In this document: in pieces, positions 34,853 through 42,887 of the stretch
Numbering within the stretch: position 1 is the first letter of the stretch
How the letters are laid out: each line of letters opens with the position of its first letter
Assembly: GCF_031846645.1 (NCBI RefSeq)
Contig: NZ_JAVRHN010000011.1
Location: 1-64,000, forward strand
Origin: Autumnicola psychrophila
Lineage (GTDB): Bacteria > Bacteroidota > Bacteroidia > Flavobacteriales > Flavobacteriaceae
Reading direction: 5' to 3'
Length of the DNA: 64,000 nt
Position numbers and translations under genes: made by a program
Notes under the pieces: model-generated
What the model was told of the DNA's origin: nothing
The model's database searches: none
What the model saw: only the letters and a program-made list of their open reading frames with translations

Positions 34853-36706
34853 TTAAGTAAATTTTTTCTCTAATTCGTCCACCGTCAATGTGATAAAGAT
34901 TGACTTATTAAATGGAGTTAAACTTGGTTCTTTACAGGCAAATAAACGGTTTGCAATATGTTGTTGTTCACTGTTATTAAGTGCCGTTCCCGACTTCACC
35001 GCCATACTTTTTGCCATTGACTTTGCTAAAAGATCTGTTTGTGAAAATCCGTTATCAGGAACATCATTTTCAAAATCTGAAAACAACTGCTCCAGCAACA
35101 TCCCAACTTCACTTTCAGCAATCAGTGTTGGTATTCCAGAAATTTCAACAGTATCTCTTTCTATTTCTGAAAATATAAATCCTGTCTGCTCCAGGGAATC
35201 TTTAATCTCTTTAAGCATCTCTATTTCATGCGTACTAAACTGAAGTTTCAAAGGAAATAATAATTGCTGACTCACAGCTGCTGAAATCGTTATATTTTTC
35301 AGTAATTCTTCATAAAGTATCCTGCTGTGGGCACGGTATTGATCTATAACCAGTATACCGCTCTTGAGGGTGCTTACAATATATTTCTTCTGAAGCTGAA
35401 ACGTAGATGCTTCGGGCTTCTCCTCCTGTGTAGAAAAAAGACTTCCGGTGACTTCTTCGCTCTCAAACTCCATTTGATCCGGTCCGGAACCTGAAGGAGA
35501 TTCATTCTCTATTCCTGAATAAAGACTCTCCCAGGAAGGGCTAAATTCTTTTCTATAGGAAGAATTTCCGGGGTTATAATTGCTGGCTCTACCGTCATTC
35601 TTAAACGGATTGAAGTTTCGATCCACCTCCACTTTAGGCGTCTCTGCATTTTTATTGTTATAAGAATATGGAGTATCCAGATTAGCATCACGGTCAAAAT
35701 CCAGAACCGGTGCAACATTAAATTGCCCCAGGCTATGTTTTATCGCACTACGCAACATTGCGTAGAGGGAATGCTCATCATCAAATTTAATTTCTGTTTT
35801 AGTGGGATGTATATTTATATCTATACTTTTTGGATCTACCTCCAGGTAAAGAAAATAACTGGGATAAGCTTTATCTTTTAGGAGACCTTCAAAAGCAGCA
35901 ACAACAGCGTGATTAAGATATGGACTTTTTATAAACCTGTCGTTCACAAAAAAGAATTGTTCTCCCCTGCTGCGCTTTGCAAATTCCGGTTTCCCAACGA
36001 AGCCCGAAATTTTCACAATTTCGGTATCCTCGTTCACCGGAACCAGCTTTTCGTTTGTTTTTCCTCCAAAAATGTTGGTAATACGTTGCCTGTAATTGGT
36101 ATCGGGAAGCTGAAAAAGCTCACTCCCGTTATGGTGAAGGGAAAAATTTATATGAGGGTGGGCAAGAGCTACCCGTTGAAATTCATCTATAATATGACGC
36201 GATTCTACCGCATCGGACTTCAGGAAATTCCTTCGGGCAGGAATATTATAAAATAAGTTTTTCACACAAATAGAAGTTCCCTTTGGATTAACGCAGGGAT
36301 CCTGAGAGCTTATTGTACTACCTTTAATCCTAATACAGGTTCCCACCTCCTCTTCTTCAGTTTTTGTCTTTAACTCTACATGTGCAATTGCTGCAATAGA
36401 AGCCAGTGCTTCTCCTCTAAAGCCTTTTGTTTTTAAACTGAATAAATCTTCTGCTGTTTTAATTTTTGAAGTAGCATGGCGCTCAAAACTCATCCTGGCA
36501 TCGGTAAGACCCATTCCTCTTCCGTCATCCACCACCTGGATAAGAGTTTTCCCCGCATCTTTTATTACTACCTGGATATGACTGGCGCCGGCATCAATTG
36601 AGTTCTCAAGTAATTCTTTAATAACAGACGCAGGACGTTGAACCACTTCTCCCGCGGCAATCTGATTCGCTACGTGATCTGGTAAAAGTTGAATAAAATC
36701 GCCCAT
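34853..36706 (-). CDS. mutL: DNA mismatch repair protein MutL
   Basis: 617 residues. The N-terminal GHKL ATPase is complete: ELLENSIDAGA, DDGRGM, RHATSKI, TKGFRGEAL. A variable Ser/Pro/Asn-rich linker (about 335-430) leads to the C-terminal dimerisation domain. The endonuclease motif DQHA(X)2E(X)4E is degraded (DQYRAHSRILYEE), and the usual CPHGRP is ACKEPSLTP, so the MutL-type nicking site appears to be lost. MutL links MutS to downstream repair. It starts directly at the stop of the small membrane protein gene. Confidence 0.95.
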   Translation of the reverse strand: MGDFIQLLPDHVANQIAAGEVVQRPASVIKELLENSIDAGASHIQVVIKDAGKTLIQVVDDGRGMGLTDARMSFERHATSKIKTAEDLFSLKTKGFRGEALASIAAIAHVELKTKTEEEEVGTCIRIKGSTISSQDPCVNPKGTSICVKNLFYNIPARRNFLKSDAVESRHIIDEFQRVALAHPHINFSLHHNGSELFQLPDTNYRQRITNIFGGKTNEKLVPVNEDTEIVKISGFVGKPEFAKRSRGEQFFFVNDRFIKSPYLNHAVVAAFEGLLKDKAYPSYFLYLEVDPKSIDINIHPTKTEIKFDDEHSLYAMLRSAIKHSLGQFNVAPVLDFDRDANLDTPYSYNNKNAETPKVEVDRNFNPFKNDGRASNYNPGNSSYRKEFSPSWESLYSGIENESPSGSGPDQMEFESEEVTGSLFSTQEEKPEASTFQLQKKYIVSTLKSGILVIDQYRAHSRILYEELLKNITISAAVSQQLLFPLKLQFSTHEIEMLKEIKDSLEQTGFIFSEIERDTVEISGIPTLIAESEVGMLLEQLFSDFENDVPDNGFSQTDLLAKSMAKSMAVKSGTALNNSEQQHIANRLFACKEPSLTPFNKSIFITLTVDELEKKFT

Positions 36707-37000
36707 TTAACGCGCATTCGAAAAGATGGACAAATCAAAATCTATAATCCAAAGAAAAATGAAAAGCAGAATGATAATAATATACACTACTCTTTTATTA
36801 ATTTCCCTGTTGCCCCTTGTTCGACTGGATTTTCGCACATCCGACCATTGGGATCCAAAATCGATAGCATTTGTCGCTTCCTTATACTTGTTAAATTTTG
36901 AATCAAAGTCGTAAATATTCCCCGTCTCCTTCCCTTTATAATACCTGGGAGTGTAGTTATAGCGGGTATTCTTCTTACTGTTTAAAAAATTAACTTTCAA
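36707..37000 (-). CDS. Small single-helix membrane protein between ribH and mutL
   Basis: About 97 residues from a TTG at 37000; a TTG at 37030 would add ten residues and no ATG is available, so the start is uncertain. A basic, aromatic N-terminus (NTRYNYTPRYYKGK) is followed by a polar middle and one C-terminal transmembrane helix (VVYIIIILLFIFLWIIDFDL). Homologues next to ribH in Flavobacteriaceae are often labelled riboflavin synthase subunit beta, but nothing here supports that; the label appears to come from the neighbour. The function is unknown. Confidence 0.75.
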   Translation of the reverse strand: MKVNFLNSKKNTRYNYTPRYYKGKETGNIYDFDSKFNKYKEATNAIDFGSQWSDVRKSSRTRGNREINKRVVYIIIILLFIFLWIIDFDLSIFSNAR

Positions 37001-37103
37001 AATATGGAAATTTAGATGGTGGTACTTCAAATTTACTCAAAAAGCTCCTAAATTCCGTAGCTACTTTAAGTAAAATAGAAATAACAAGAATAATGCCGCC
37101 TTC

Positions 37104-37176
37104 GAAGTTTAATGGTTGAAGGTTTAAAGTTTAAAGTTTTGAGATCGGTGGTTTCAGATTTAAAGTTCAAAGTTAT
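37104..37176. repeat. Heptamer-period intergenic repeat (TAAAGTT type)
   Basis: A run of imperfect 7-base units: GAAGTTT, AATGGTT, GAAGGTT, TAAAGTT, TAAAGTT, then, after degenerate units, more AAAGTT-type ones up to about 37176. It lies between ribH and the small membrane gene. Confidence 0.65.
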
Positions 37177-37225
37177 GCGGCAAGGCTGGAGAGGTTTAAG
37201 GTTCCAAACTTTCGCTCTTTACCAA

Positions 37226-37253
37226 TCACTTTTCACTCTTCACCCTTCACTTA
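37226..37253. repeat. Four heptamers of TCACTTT type running into the ribH stop
   Basis: Units TCACTTT, TCACTCT, TCACCCT and TCACTTA follow each other without gaps. The last contains the ribH stop codon (TTA read on the minus strand), so the array begins at the very end of the ribH coding sequence. Confidence 0.65.
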
Positions 37254-37748
37254 AAAGCGTGCGTCTTTTCTAAGTTGGGCCATTTTAATTGCTGCAATGG
37301 CAGCCTCTGTCCCCTTGTTACCATGCTTCCCGCCCGAACGATCAATGGCCTGCTGCATATTTTGATCTGTTAAAACACAGAATATGATGGGAGTATCATT
37401 CTGAACATTTAAATCTTTAATGCCTTGCGTCACTCCTTCACAAACAAAGTCAAAATGCTTAGTCTCCCCTTCAATAACGCTTCCTATCGCAATAATAGCA
37501 TCGAGCATATCATAACTCTGCTGCATTTTTTTACAGCCATAAATAAGCTCAAAACTTCCCGGAACATTCCAGCGTACTATTTTTTCATTCACCACTCCGT
37601 GCTCCTTCAGTGCCTCAAAAGCTCCCTGAAAAAGACCCTCGGTAATTTTCTCGTTCCATTCTGAAACAACAATCCCAAACCGAAAATTGCTCGCGTTTGG
37701 GATTGTGCTCTTGTCGTATTCTGATAGGTTATTTCCTTCAGTAGCCAT
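37251..37748 (-). CDS. ribH: 6,7-dimethyl-8-ribityllumazine synthase
   Basis: 165 residues; condenses the ribityl-aminouracil with dihydroxybutanone phosphate, the next-to-last step of riboflavin synthesis, as a 60-mer or pentamer. Motifs: FGIVVSEWNEKITEGL, WNVPGSFEL, IAIGSVIEGETKHFDFVCEGVTQGI with the catalytic His, and PIIFCVLTDQNMQQAIDRSGG. It is 7 bp downstream of the TPR gene. Confidence 0.97.
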   Translation of the reverse strand: MATEGNNLSEYDKSTIPNASNFRFGIVVSEWNEKITEGLFQGAFEALKEHGVVNEKIVRWNVPGSFELIYGCKKMQQSYDMLDAIIAIGSVIEGETKHFDFVCEGVTQGIKDLNVQNDTPIIFCVLTDQNMQQAIDRSGGKHGNKGTEAAIAAIKMAQLRKDARF

Positions 37749-37755
37749 ATTTTAT

Positions 37756-38526
37756 TTATTTCATTGCCTGGGCGCGTCCCATATGGATCGCCACCTTATC
37801 TGCTTCAGGAGTATCAGGGTATTCTTCTTTAATTCTGGTTAGATACTCTTCTGCCTGTCCTGCCTGATTTAGTTCAAGAGCAGTAATCGCTGCTTTAAGT
37901 AGGAACTTCGGCGTGGTAAAGGAATTGGATCGCAAAGAAGCAGCTTCAGCGTAATAATCTAAAGCTTCTTCTGGCTGGTTCAATTGCATAAAAGCATCTC
38001 CTATCCCGCCTTTAGCCAAAGCAGCAGTAATTTGATCATCTGCACTGTAATCTTCAAGATAATCTATAGCTTCCTGATAATTTCCAATTCGTAAATTAGC
38101 GAATCCGGCATGATATTTAGCAATATTAGCAGCGTCTGTTCCACTGTAATTCTCTATAATTTCAGCAAAACCATATTTTCCCTCTCCTCCATTTAATGAC
38201 ATTGTGTACAATGAATCACTTTGCGCTCCTGTAGAATTAAGGGCTCCGGAAAAGTAATTTTGTGCCTGTGCCATTTCATTGGCTGCCTCAGCCTCTCTTG
38301 GTTCCTGTACGAACCTCTCATATCCTAAATAGCCAAGGACTGCAATAATGGCTACACCCACAATAATGTAAATGTATTTCTGGTTCTCGGCCACCCAGGT
38401 TTCAGTTCTGCCGGCACCTTCATCAAGAGAATTAAAAACTTCTGCTGTTGTAGATTCTTCCTCTACATGTTTTTTTTCTTCCTCTTTATTAGAAGGTTTA
38501 TAGCCTTTTTTCTTGTACGTTGCCAT
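37756..38526 (-). CDS. Membrane-anchored TPR protein (YfgM-like)
   Basis: 256 residues. A charged cytoplasmic N-terminus (KKKGYKPSNKEEEKKH) precedes one transmembrane helix (about 50-70, YIIVGVAIIAVLGYLGYERF) and a periplasmic TPR solenoid (about 85-256, with AKYHAGFANLRIGNYQEAIDYL). This is the YfgM/YfgC-type layout seen in chaperone partners of the translocon, though the substrate here is unknown. It is the first gene of the ribH-mutL transcript, with a promoter-like pair upstream. Confidence 0.88.
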   Translation of the reverse strand: MATYKKKGYKPSNKEEEKKHVEEESTTAEVFNSLDEGAGRTETWVAENQKYIYIIVGVAIIAVLGYLGYERFVQEPREAEAANEMAQAQNYFSGALNSTGAQSDSLYTMSLNGGEGKYGFAEIIENYSGTDAANIAKYHAGFANLRIGNYQEAIDYLEDYSADDQITAALAKGGIGDAFMQLNQPEEALDYYAEAASLRSNSFTTPKFLLKAAITALELNQAGQAEEYLTRIKEEYPDTPEADKVAIHMGRAQAMK

Positions 38527-38546
38527 ATAGTCTATTTAATGCGTGG

Positions 38547-38576
38547 CAAAAATAGAATTTTTATTGAAAATTAAAA
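38547..38576 (-). promoter_or_regulatory. Probable promoter of the TPR-ribH-mutL run
   Basis: On the minus strand TATTTTTG (38554-38547) matches the TAnnTTTG -7 element, with TTTT (38576-38573) in the -33 position, 18 bases upstream and one base off consensus. It lies 20 bases before the TPR gene ATG. Confidence 0.5.
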
Positions 38577-38672
38577 GAGAATTTATTTGTATTTTTTCGA
38601 TATTTTCGGGTCATTCGCAGTGTCGGGAGTCCCTAGGTTTAATTCTAAAAAATAGCTGATTCACAGCATTTT

Positions 38673-39752
38673 ATGTTTTTAAAACAACTATCATTACTCA
38701 ATTACAAGAACCTAAATTCCATTGCATTTGAGTTCGATGCAAAAATCAATTGCCTGGTAGGACATAATGGAGTTGGAAAAACTAACGTTCTGGACAGTAT
38801 TTACCATCTCTCCTTTGGAAAAAGCTACTTTAATCCCATTACAAGTCAGAACATTAATCACGATTCTGAATTTTTTGTAGTGGAAGGGGAATTTGAGAAA
38901 AATCAAAAAGAGGAGCATATCCTTGTAAGCGCTAAGCGGGGACAGAAAAAAGTGATTAAACGGAATAATAAACCTTACGACAAATTTAGTGAGCACATAG
39001 GTTTTATTCCAACAGTTATTATTTCTCCCGCAGACAGGGATTTAATAATTGAAGGCAGCGAAACCCGCCGTAAGTTTATTGATGGCGTTATTTCCCAGAG
39101 CGACAATGTTTACCTCAACCATCTTCTACAGTATAACAAACTCATCTCGCAAAGAAATTCTTTACTCAAATATTTCGCGGCAAACAATTCTTTTGATCGG
39201 GATACGCTGGAAGTTTACAACATGCAATTATCGGAGTTTGGACAAAATTTATTCGAAAAAAGGAAGAAATTTCTGGCGGAGTTCATCCCGATTTTTAACA
39301 AAAGGTATGGCGACATCACCAACAATAAAGAACCGGTAAATATCAGTTATAAAAGTCAGTTATTCGGGAAGGATTTAAGTAAATTGCTTGAGGAAAACCT
39401 TCAGAAGGATATGGCGTTGCAGTACACCAGCGTTGGTATTCATAAAGATGACCTAAGTTTTGAAATCGAAGGGCATCCTATTAAAAAATTCGGTTCCCAG
39501 GGACAGCAAAAGTCCTTTTTAGTGGCTCTTAAACTGGCACAGTTCGATTTTATAAAAGCAATAAGTAAGGTAAATCCAATTTTACTTCTGGATGATATTT
39601 TTGACAAACTGGATGAACAACGGGTTTCCCACATTGTTGCCCTTGTAGCAACTGATGAACTCGGACAAATTTTTATTAGTGACACCCATGCGGACAGGAC
39701 AGAAAAGGTGGTAAAAGAAAGCAATCAATCCTATAAAATATTTAAGTTGTGA
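38673..39752 (+). CDS. recF: DNA replication and repair protein RecF
   Basis: 359 residues. SMC-like ABC ATPase: Walker A GHNGVGKTN at about 30-38, signature FGSQGQQKSFLVALKLAQ near residue 270, and Walker B ILLLDDIFDKLDEQR. It loads RecA at gaps with RecO and RecR. The start ATG gives the usual N-terminus MFLKQLSLLNYKNL. It overlaps the lipoprotein gene by 4 bp (GTGA). Confidence 0.96.
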   Translation: MFLKQLSLLNYKNLNSIAFEFDAKINCLVGHNGVGKTNVLDSIYHLSFGKSYFNPITSQNINHDSEFFVVEGEFEKNQKEEHILVSAKRGQKKVIKRNNKPYDKFSEHIGFIPTVIISPADRDLIIEGSETRRKFIDGVISQSDNVYLNHLLQYNKLISQRNSLLKYFAANNSFDRDTLEVYNMQLSEFGQNLFEKRKKFLAEFIPIFNKRYGDITNNKEPVNISYKSQLFGKDLSKLLEENLQKDMALQYTSVGIHKDDLSFEIEGHPIKKFGSQGQQKSFLVALKLAQFDFIKAISKVNPILLLDDIFDKLDEQRVSHIVALVATDELGQIFISDTHADRTEKVVKESNQSYKIFKL

Positions 39753-40186
39753 AGCAATTATGGCCATTTTTAATGCTGGGATTTGTGATTTTAAGCTGTA
39801 AAAAGAAGGACCCAAAAGAACAGTTAAAATATCTCTCGGGATATTGGGAAATTGACAAAGTGGAATTCTCTGAAGATTCCATAAAGGAATATTCCATTAG
39901 CCCTTATGTTGATTATCTTGAATTTAAAGACGAAAAAGGATTCAGGAGAAAAGTCAAACCTAACTTTGATGGTACGCCTTTTGTTGCCGGTACAACCGAA
40001 GAAATTGAAGCTATAGTCGAAAATGACAGTTTAAGGCTATATCATAAAACTCCTTATGCTACATGGAAAGAAACTATAATTTCTGCTGAAGAAAATAAAA
40101 TGAGAATTTTAGATCCGGAAGGAGTTATCTACCACTACAATAAATATGAACCTATAAATGCCACCAAAAATGAAGAAGCGGAATAA
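39749..40186 (+). CDS. Small lipoprotein, lipocalin-like (hypothetical)
   Basis: 145 residues from a GTG that overlaps the recF stop (GTGA). A lipobox (ILSC, C17) is followed by LSGYWEIDKVEFSED and strand-turn-strand patterns up to residue 130, reminiscent of the lipocalin-like small lipoproteins common in Flavobacteriaceae. No precise family is claimed. Its place between recF and the DciA-like gene is a conserved-looking arrangement; a link to DNA repair is unlikely for an envelope protein. Confidence 0.85.
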   Translation: MKQLWPFLMLGFVILSCKKKDPKEQLKYLSGYWEIDKVEFSEDSIKEYSISPYVDYLEFKDEKGFRRKVKPNFDGTPFVAGTTEEIEAIVENDSLRLYHKTPYATWKETIISAEENKMRILDPEGVIYHYNKYEPINATKNEEAE

Positions 40187-40466
40187 TGAAAATATGAGTA
40201 TTAGCGAGGTGTTACAGGAATTTGTAGATCATAATAAACTACAAAAAGGTCTCGATAAAGTGACAGTTAAGGATGTTTGGAACCAGCAAATGGGCCCTGC
40301 AATTCAAAAATACACTACAGCAATTAAATTAGAGGGTTCTACCCTCTTTGTTCAGCTAAGTTCTTCAGTATTACGTGAAGAATTAAGCTACGGAAGGGAA
40401 AAGATCATTAAAATTCTTAATAAAGAACTTGGGCGGGAGCTTGTAAAGAAGCTTGTTCTAAGATAA
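40170..40466 (+). CDS. DUF721 / DciA-like protein
   Basis: 98 residues from ATG 40170, overlapping the lipoprotein gene by 17 bp; ATGs at 40158 and 40194 are alternatives. The N-terminus SISEVLQEFVDHNKLQKGLD, VWNQQMGPAIQKYT and the end LSSSVLREELSYGREKI are the DUF721 pattern. DciA proteins of this family load the replicative helicase in bacteria lacking DnaC, so a role in replication initiation is likely, in keeping with the nearby recF. Confidence 0.85.
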   Translation: MKKRNNENMSISEVLQEFVDHNKLQKGLDKVTVKDVWNQQMGPAIQKYTTAIKLEGSTLFVQLSSSVLREELSYGREKIIKILNKELGRELVKKLVLR

Positions 40467-40491
40467 AAGGTTGGTTATAAGCAATTCTATA

Positions 40492-40535
40492 ATGAAGGTC
40501 GAAAATTGTCAATTTTCGACCTTCATATTTTTTTT
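40492..40535 (+). terminator. Strong terminator of the recF-DUF721 unit
   Basis: A perfect 16-bp stem (40492-40507 with 40511-40526, ATGAAGGTCGAAAATT and its complement), a 3-base loop and a T-run from 40528. It follows the DUF721 stop by 25 bp. Confidence 0.92.
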
Positions 40536-40584
40536 GGCTTCCCTTAGCAGAATGTTCTGCAATGAAAATTGAAAATATCCGCAA

Positions 40585-40612
40585 CAAAAAAGCCACCGGT
40601 TTCCCGATGGCT
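40585..40612 (-). terminator. Terminator of ndk
   Basis: On the minus strand AGCCATCGG, loop GAAA, CCGGTGGCT and a run of T (complement of AAAAAA at 40585-40590) form a 9-bp hairpin with one G-U pair, 28 bp after the ndk stop. The GAAA tetraloop makes it stable. Confidence 0.88.
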
Positions 40613-40639
40613 CTTCAGAATAATATTTATTTAAGAAAA

Positions 40640-41059
40640 TTAAAACATTTCCCTTCCGGCAAAGTGAAAAGCACCTTCTATAGCTGCATTTTCATCGCTG
40701 TCACTTCCATGTACCGCGTTTTCCCCAATAGAAGCAGCGTATTTTTTCCTGATAGTACCTTCAGCAGCCTCTTCAGGATTTGTAGCACCTATAAGGGTTC
40801 TAAAATCTTCCACTGCATTTTCCTTTTCAAGAATAGCTGCCACAATAGGACCGCGAGTCATAAATTCCACCAATTCTCCAAAAAACGGACGCTCCTTATG
40901 GATATCGTAGAATTTTTCAGCATCAGCTTTTGTCATCTGCGTAAGCTTCATTGCTACTATCCTAAATCCTGAAGCTGTGATTTGTTCTAAGATTGCTCCA
41001 ATATGCCCATTTTCTACAGCATCTGGCTTCAGCATGGTGAATGTTTTATTTCCTGCCAT
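40640..41059 (-). CDS. ndk: Nucleoside diphosphate kinase
   Basis: 139 residues; balances NTP and dNTP pools by phosphotransfer through a histidine. FTMLKPDAV, FMTRGPIVAAIL and NAVHGSDSDENA (catalytic His) are intact. The start is ATG 41059 (MAGNKTF); an upstream extension to 41095 runs through the promoter and is rejected. It has its own promoter and terminator, so it is a one-gene unit. Confidence 0.97.
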   Translation of the reverse strand: MAGNKTFTMLKPDAVENGHIGAILEQITASGFRIVAMKLTQMTKADAEKFYDIHKERPFFGELVEFMTRGPIVAAILEKENAVEDFRTLIGATNPEEAAEGTIRKKYAASIGENAVHGSDSDENAAIEGAFHFAGREMF

Positions 41060-41082
41060 TTTTATCTTTTTAAAATTTGGTG

Positions 41083-41112
41083 CAAAAATAGACAATTCAT
41101 AACAATTACAAA
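41083..41112 (-). promoter_or_regulatory. Bacteroidota-type promoter of ndk
   Basis: On the minus strand TTTG (41112-41109), an 18-base spacer and TATTTTTG (41090-41083) match the TTTG/TAnnTTTG consensus at every fixed base. The ndk ATG is 23 bases downstream of the -7 box. Confidence 0.8.
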
Positions 41113-41310
41113 CTCATAATTACTTTATATTAAGTTATCTATTTTTATTCTTGCACCAATTCAAAAATTTTAAAGCGTTAAAGAACGGAAGATTAGAAAA
41201 AAAATAGAAAAAAGTAGATTTAAAGCTCATTTTTTGTTGCTTTGTCAATAACCAAAAAAGAAGGTCCGTCTATTAGCGAAATCTAATAAATCGTATCTTT
41301 ACCACCAGGT

Positions 41311-42327
41311 ATGATCGAACAGAATATATTAGAAATAACAGCAGAACTTTCACGAGCCAATAATATTGTTATTGTCCCGCATAAAGGTCCCGATGGCGAC
41401 GCAATGGGTTCTACATTGGCATTATGGCATTTTCTGAAAGAGAAAGGGCATAATGCGCACGTGATCGCTCCTAATGATTATCCGCATTTTTTAAAGTGGC
41501 TTCCGGGAAATGAAGAAGTTATTATTTATGAAAGCAACCAGGAAAAATCGAATAAATTAATTGCGGAGGCAGAGATTATCTTTACCCTCGATTTTAATGT
41601 GCTTTCCCGATCGGGCCTAATGGTTGAACAACTGGAGCAGTCTCAAGCTACTTTTATTATGATCGACCATCACCAGGAACCGGCAGAGTATGCAGATTAT
41701 ACTTACAGCGATGCCAGCATGAGTTCCACCTGCCAGATGGTCTATCATTTTATCGAGAAATTAATGGCCGTTAAAAAAATTACTCCTGAAATCGCAACCT
41801 GCCTTTACACGGGAATAATGACAGACACCGGTTCCTTCAGATTTAGCTCAACTTCAAGCGATACGCATCGCGTTGTTGCCGATCTAATTGAAAAAGGAGC
41901 TGACAATTCCACTATTCATAACAATGTTTTCGACACCAATTCACAAAACGGATTGCAGCTGCTTGGTGTTGCACTTCAGAATTTAAAGGTAAATCAGGAA
42001 CTGAAAACCGCTTATATCACACTCTCTCAGGAAGAACTGGATAAGAACAACTTTAAAAAAGGGGATACAGAAGGCTTTGTAAATTATGGCCTGTCTCTTG
42101 CAGGAATAGTTTTTGCTGTAATTTTTATAGAACATAGAGCAGAAAATATGATCAAAATCTCATTCCGTTCTAAAGGGGATTTTTCTGTAAATGATTTTGC
42201 AAGAAAACATTTTGACGGCGGCGGACATATTAACGCAGCCGGTGGAAAAAGTAATTTGTCCCTTGAAGAAACTGTGGTGAGGTTCAATCAAATTCTGCCG
42301 GAATATTCAAAGGAATTATCGCTATGA
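41311..42327 (+). CDS. nrnA: DHH-family oligoribonuclease / pAp phosphatase (NrnA-like)
   Basis: 338 residues. DHH domain motifs: IVPHKGPDGDAMGS, FTLDFN, and IDHHQEP; then the DHHA1 domain with the C-terminal GGGHINAAGG. NrnA-type enzymes degrade very short RNAs and c-di-nucleotide breakdown products and dephosphorylate pAp. The stop overlaps gldI by 4 bp (ATGA), which makes an operon with the two envelope isomerases. Confidence 0.93.
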   Translation: MIEQNILEITAELSRANNIVIVPHKGPDGDAMGSTLALWHFLKEKGHNAHVIAPNDYPHFLKWLPGNEEVIIYESNQEKSNKLIAEAEIIFTLDFNVLSRSGLMVEQLEQSQATFIMIDHHQEPAEYADYTYSDASMSSTCQMVYHFIEKLMAVKKITPEIATCLYTGIMTDTGSFRFSSTSSDTHRVVADLIEKGADNSTIHNNVFDTNSQNGLQLLGVALQNLKVNQELKTAYITLSQEELDKNNFKKGDTEGFVNYGLSLAGIVFAVIFIEHRAENMIKISFRSKGDFSVNDFARKHFDGGGHINAAGGKSNLSLEETVVRFNQILPEYSKELSL

Positions 42328-42884
42328 AACTGAAATTGCTGATTTTATTTGGAATTGCCGTGGCTTCCTGCAAGTCTCCCGAAGCAAGATATCCTGTAAC
42401 ACAGAGCTCCGGCTCCTATATAAACGAATCTGCACAACGCAATAAAGATTTACTTACACAGGAAGAAGAAAAAATTCAGCTCATTATCGCAGAGGATTCC
42501 ACCCAAAATTACATTGCTTCAAGCAATAATTTCTGGTATTATTACAATCAGAAATCTACCGATTCTACGAATACTGTAACTCCAAATTTTGGTGATGTTG
42601 TGGTTTTTGATTACAGCATTTCCACACTAGACGGGCAGCCTATTTATGCCGAAGGGGAAAAGCCTACCAGAGAATATGCCATAGACCAGGAAAAGCTTTT
42701 CAGCGGGCTGCGCGAAGGCCTTAAACTCATGAAAGAAGGGGAAACAGTAACTTTTCTCTTTCCTTCTTATCAGGCTTTTGGCTACTATGGTGACAAAGGA
42801 AAAATTGGGACTAATGTTCCCCTCAAAACAAAAGTAACTTTACATTCAATAAAAACGGAAACCGATAACGAAATCAATAATTAA
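42324..42884 (+). CDS. gldI: Gliding motility lipoprotein GldI (FKBP-type prolyl isomerase)
   Basis: 186 residues. A lipobox (VASC, C16) leads to an FKBP domain (about 75-180, with GDVVVFDYSISTLDGQPIY, LFSGLREGLKLMKEGETVTF and SYQAFGYYG). Length and the N-terminal helical part (QEEEKIQLIIAEDS, NNFWYYYNQKS) match GldI, which in Flavobacterium johnsoniae is needed for gliding and supports the type IX secretion machinery. It follows nrnA (4-bp overlap) and precedes another isomerase lipoprotein by 3 bp. Confidence 0.93.
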   Translation: MKLKLLILFGIAVASCKSPEARYPVTQSSGSYINESAQRNKDLLTQEEEKIQLIIAEDSTQNYIASSNNFWYYYNQKSTDSTNTVTPNFGDVVVFDYSISTLDGQPIYAEGEKPTREYAIDQEKLFSGLREGLKLMKEGETVTFLFPSYQAFGYYGDKGKIGTNVPLKTKVTLHSIKTETDNEINN

Positions 42885-42887
42885 GAA

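Noticed and set aside
36707..37000. Riboflavin synthase beta subunit
   Set aside because: The sequence is a single-helix membrane protein; the name is probably carried over from ribH.
40562..40972. 136-codon frame overlapping ndk on the opposite strand
   Set aside because: It runs over the ndk terminator and coding region; ndk is certain.
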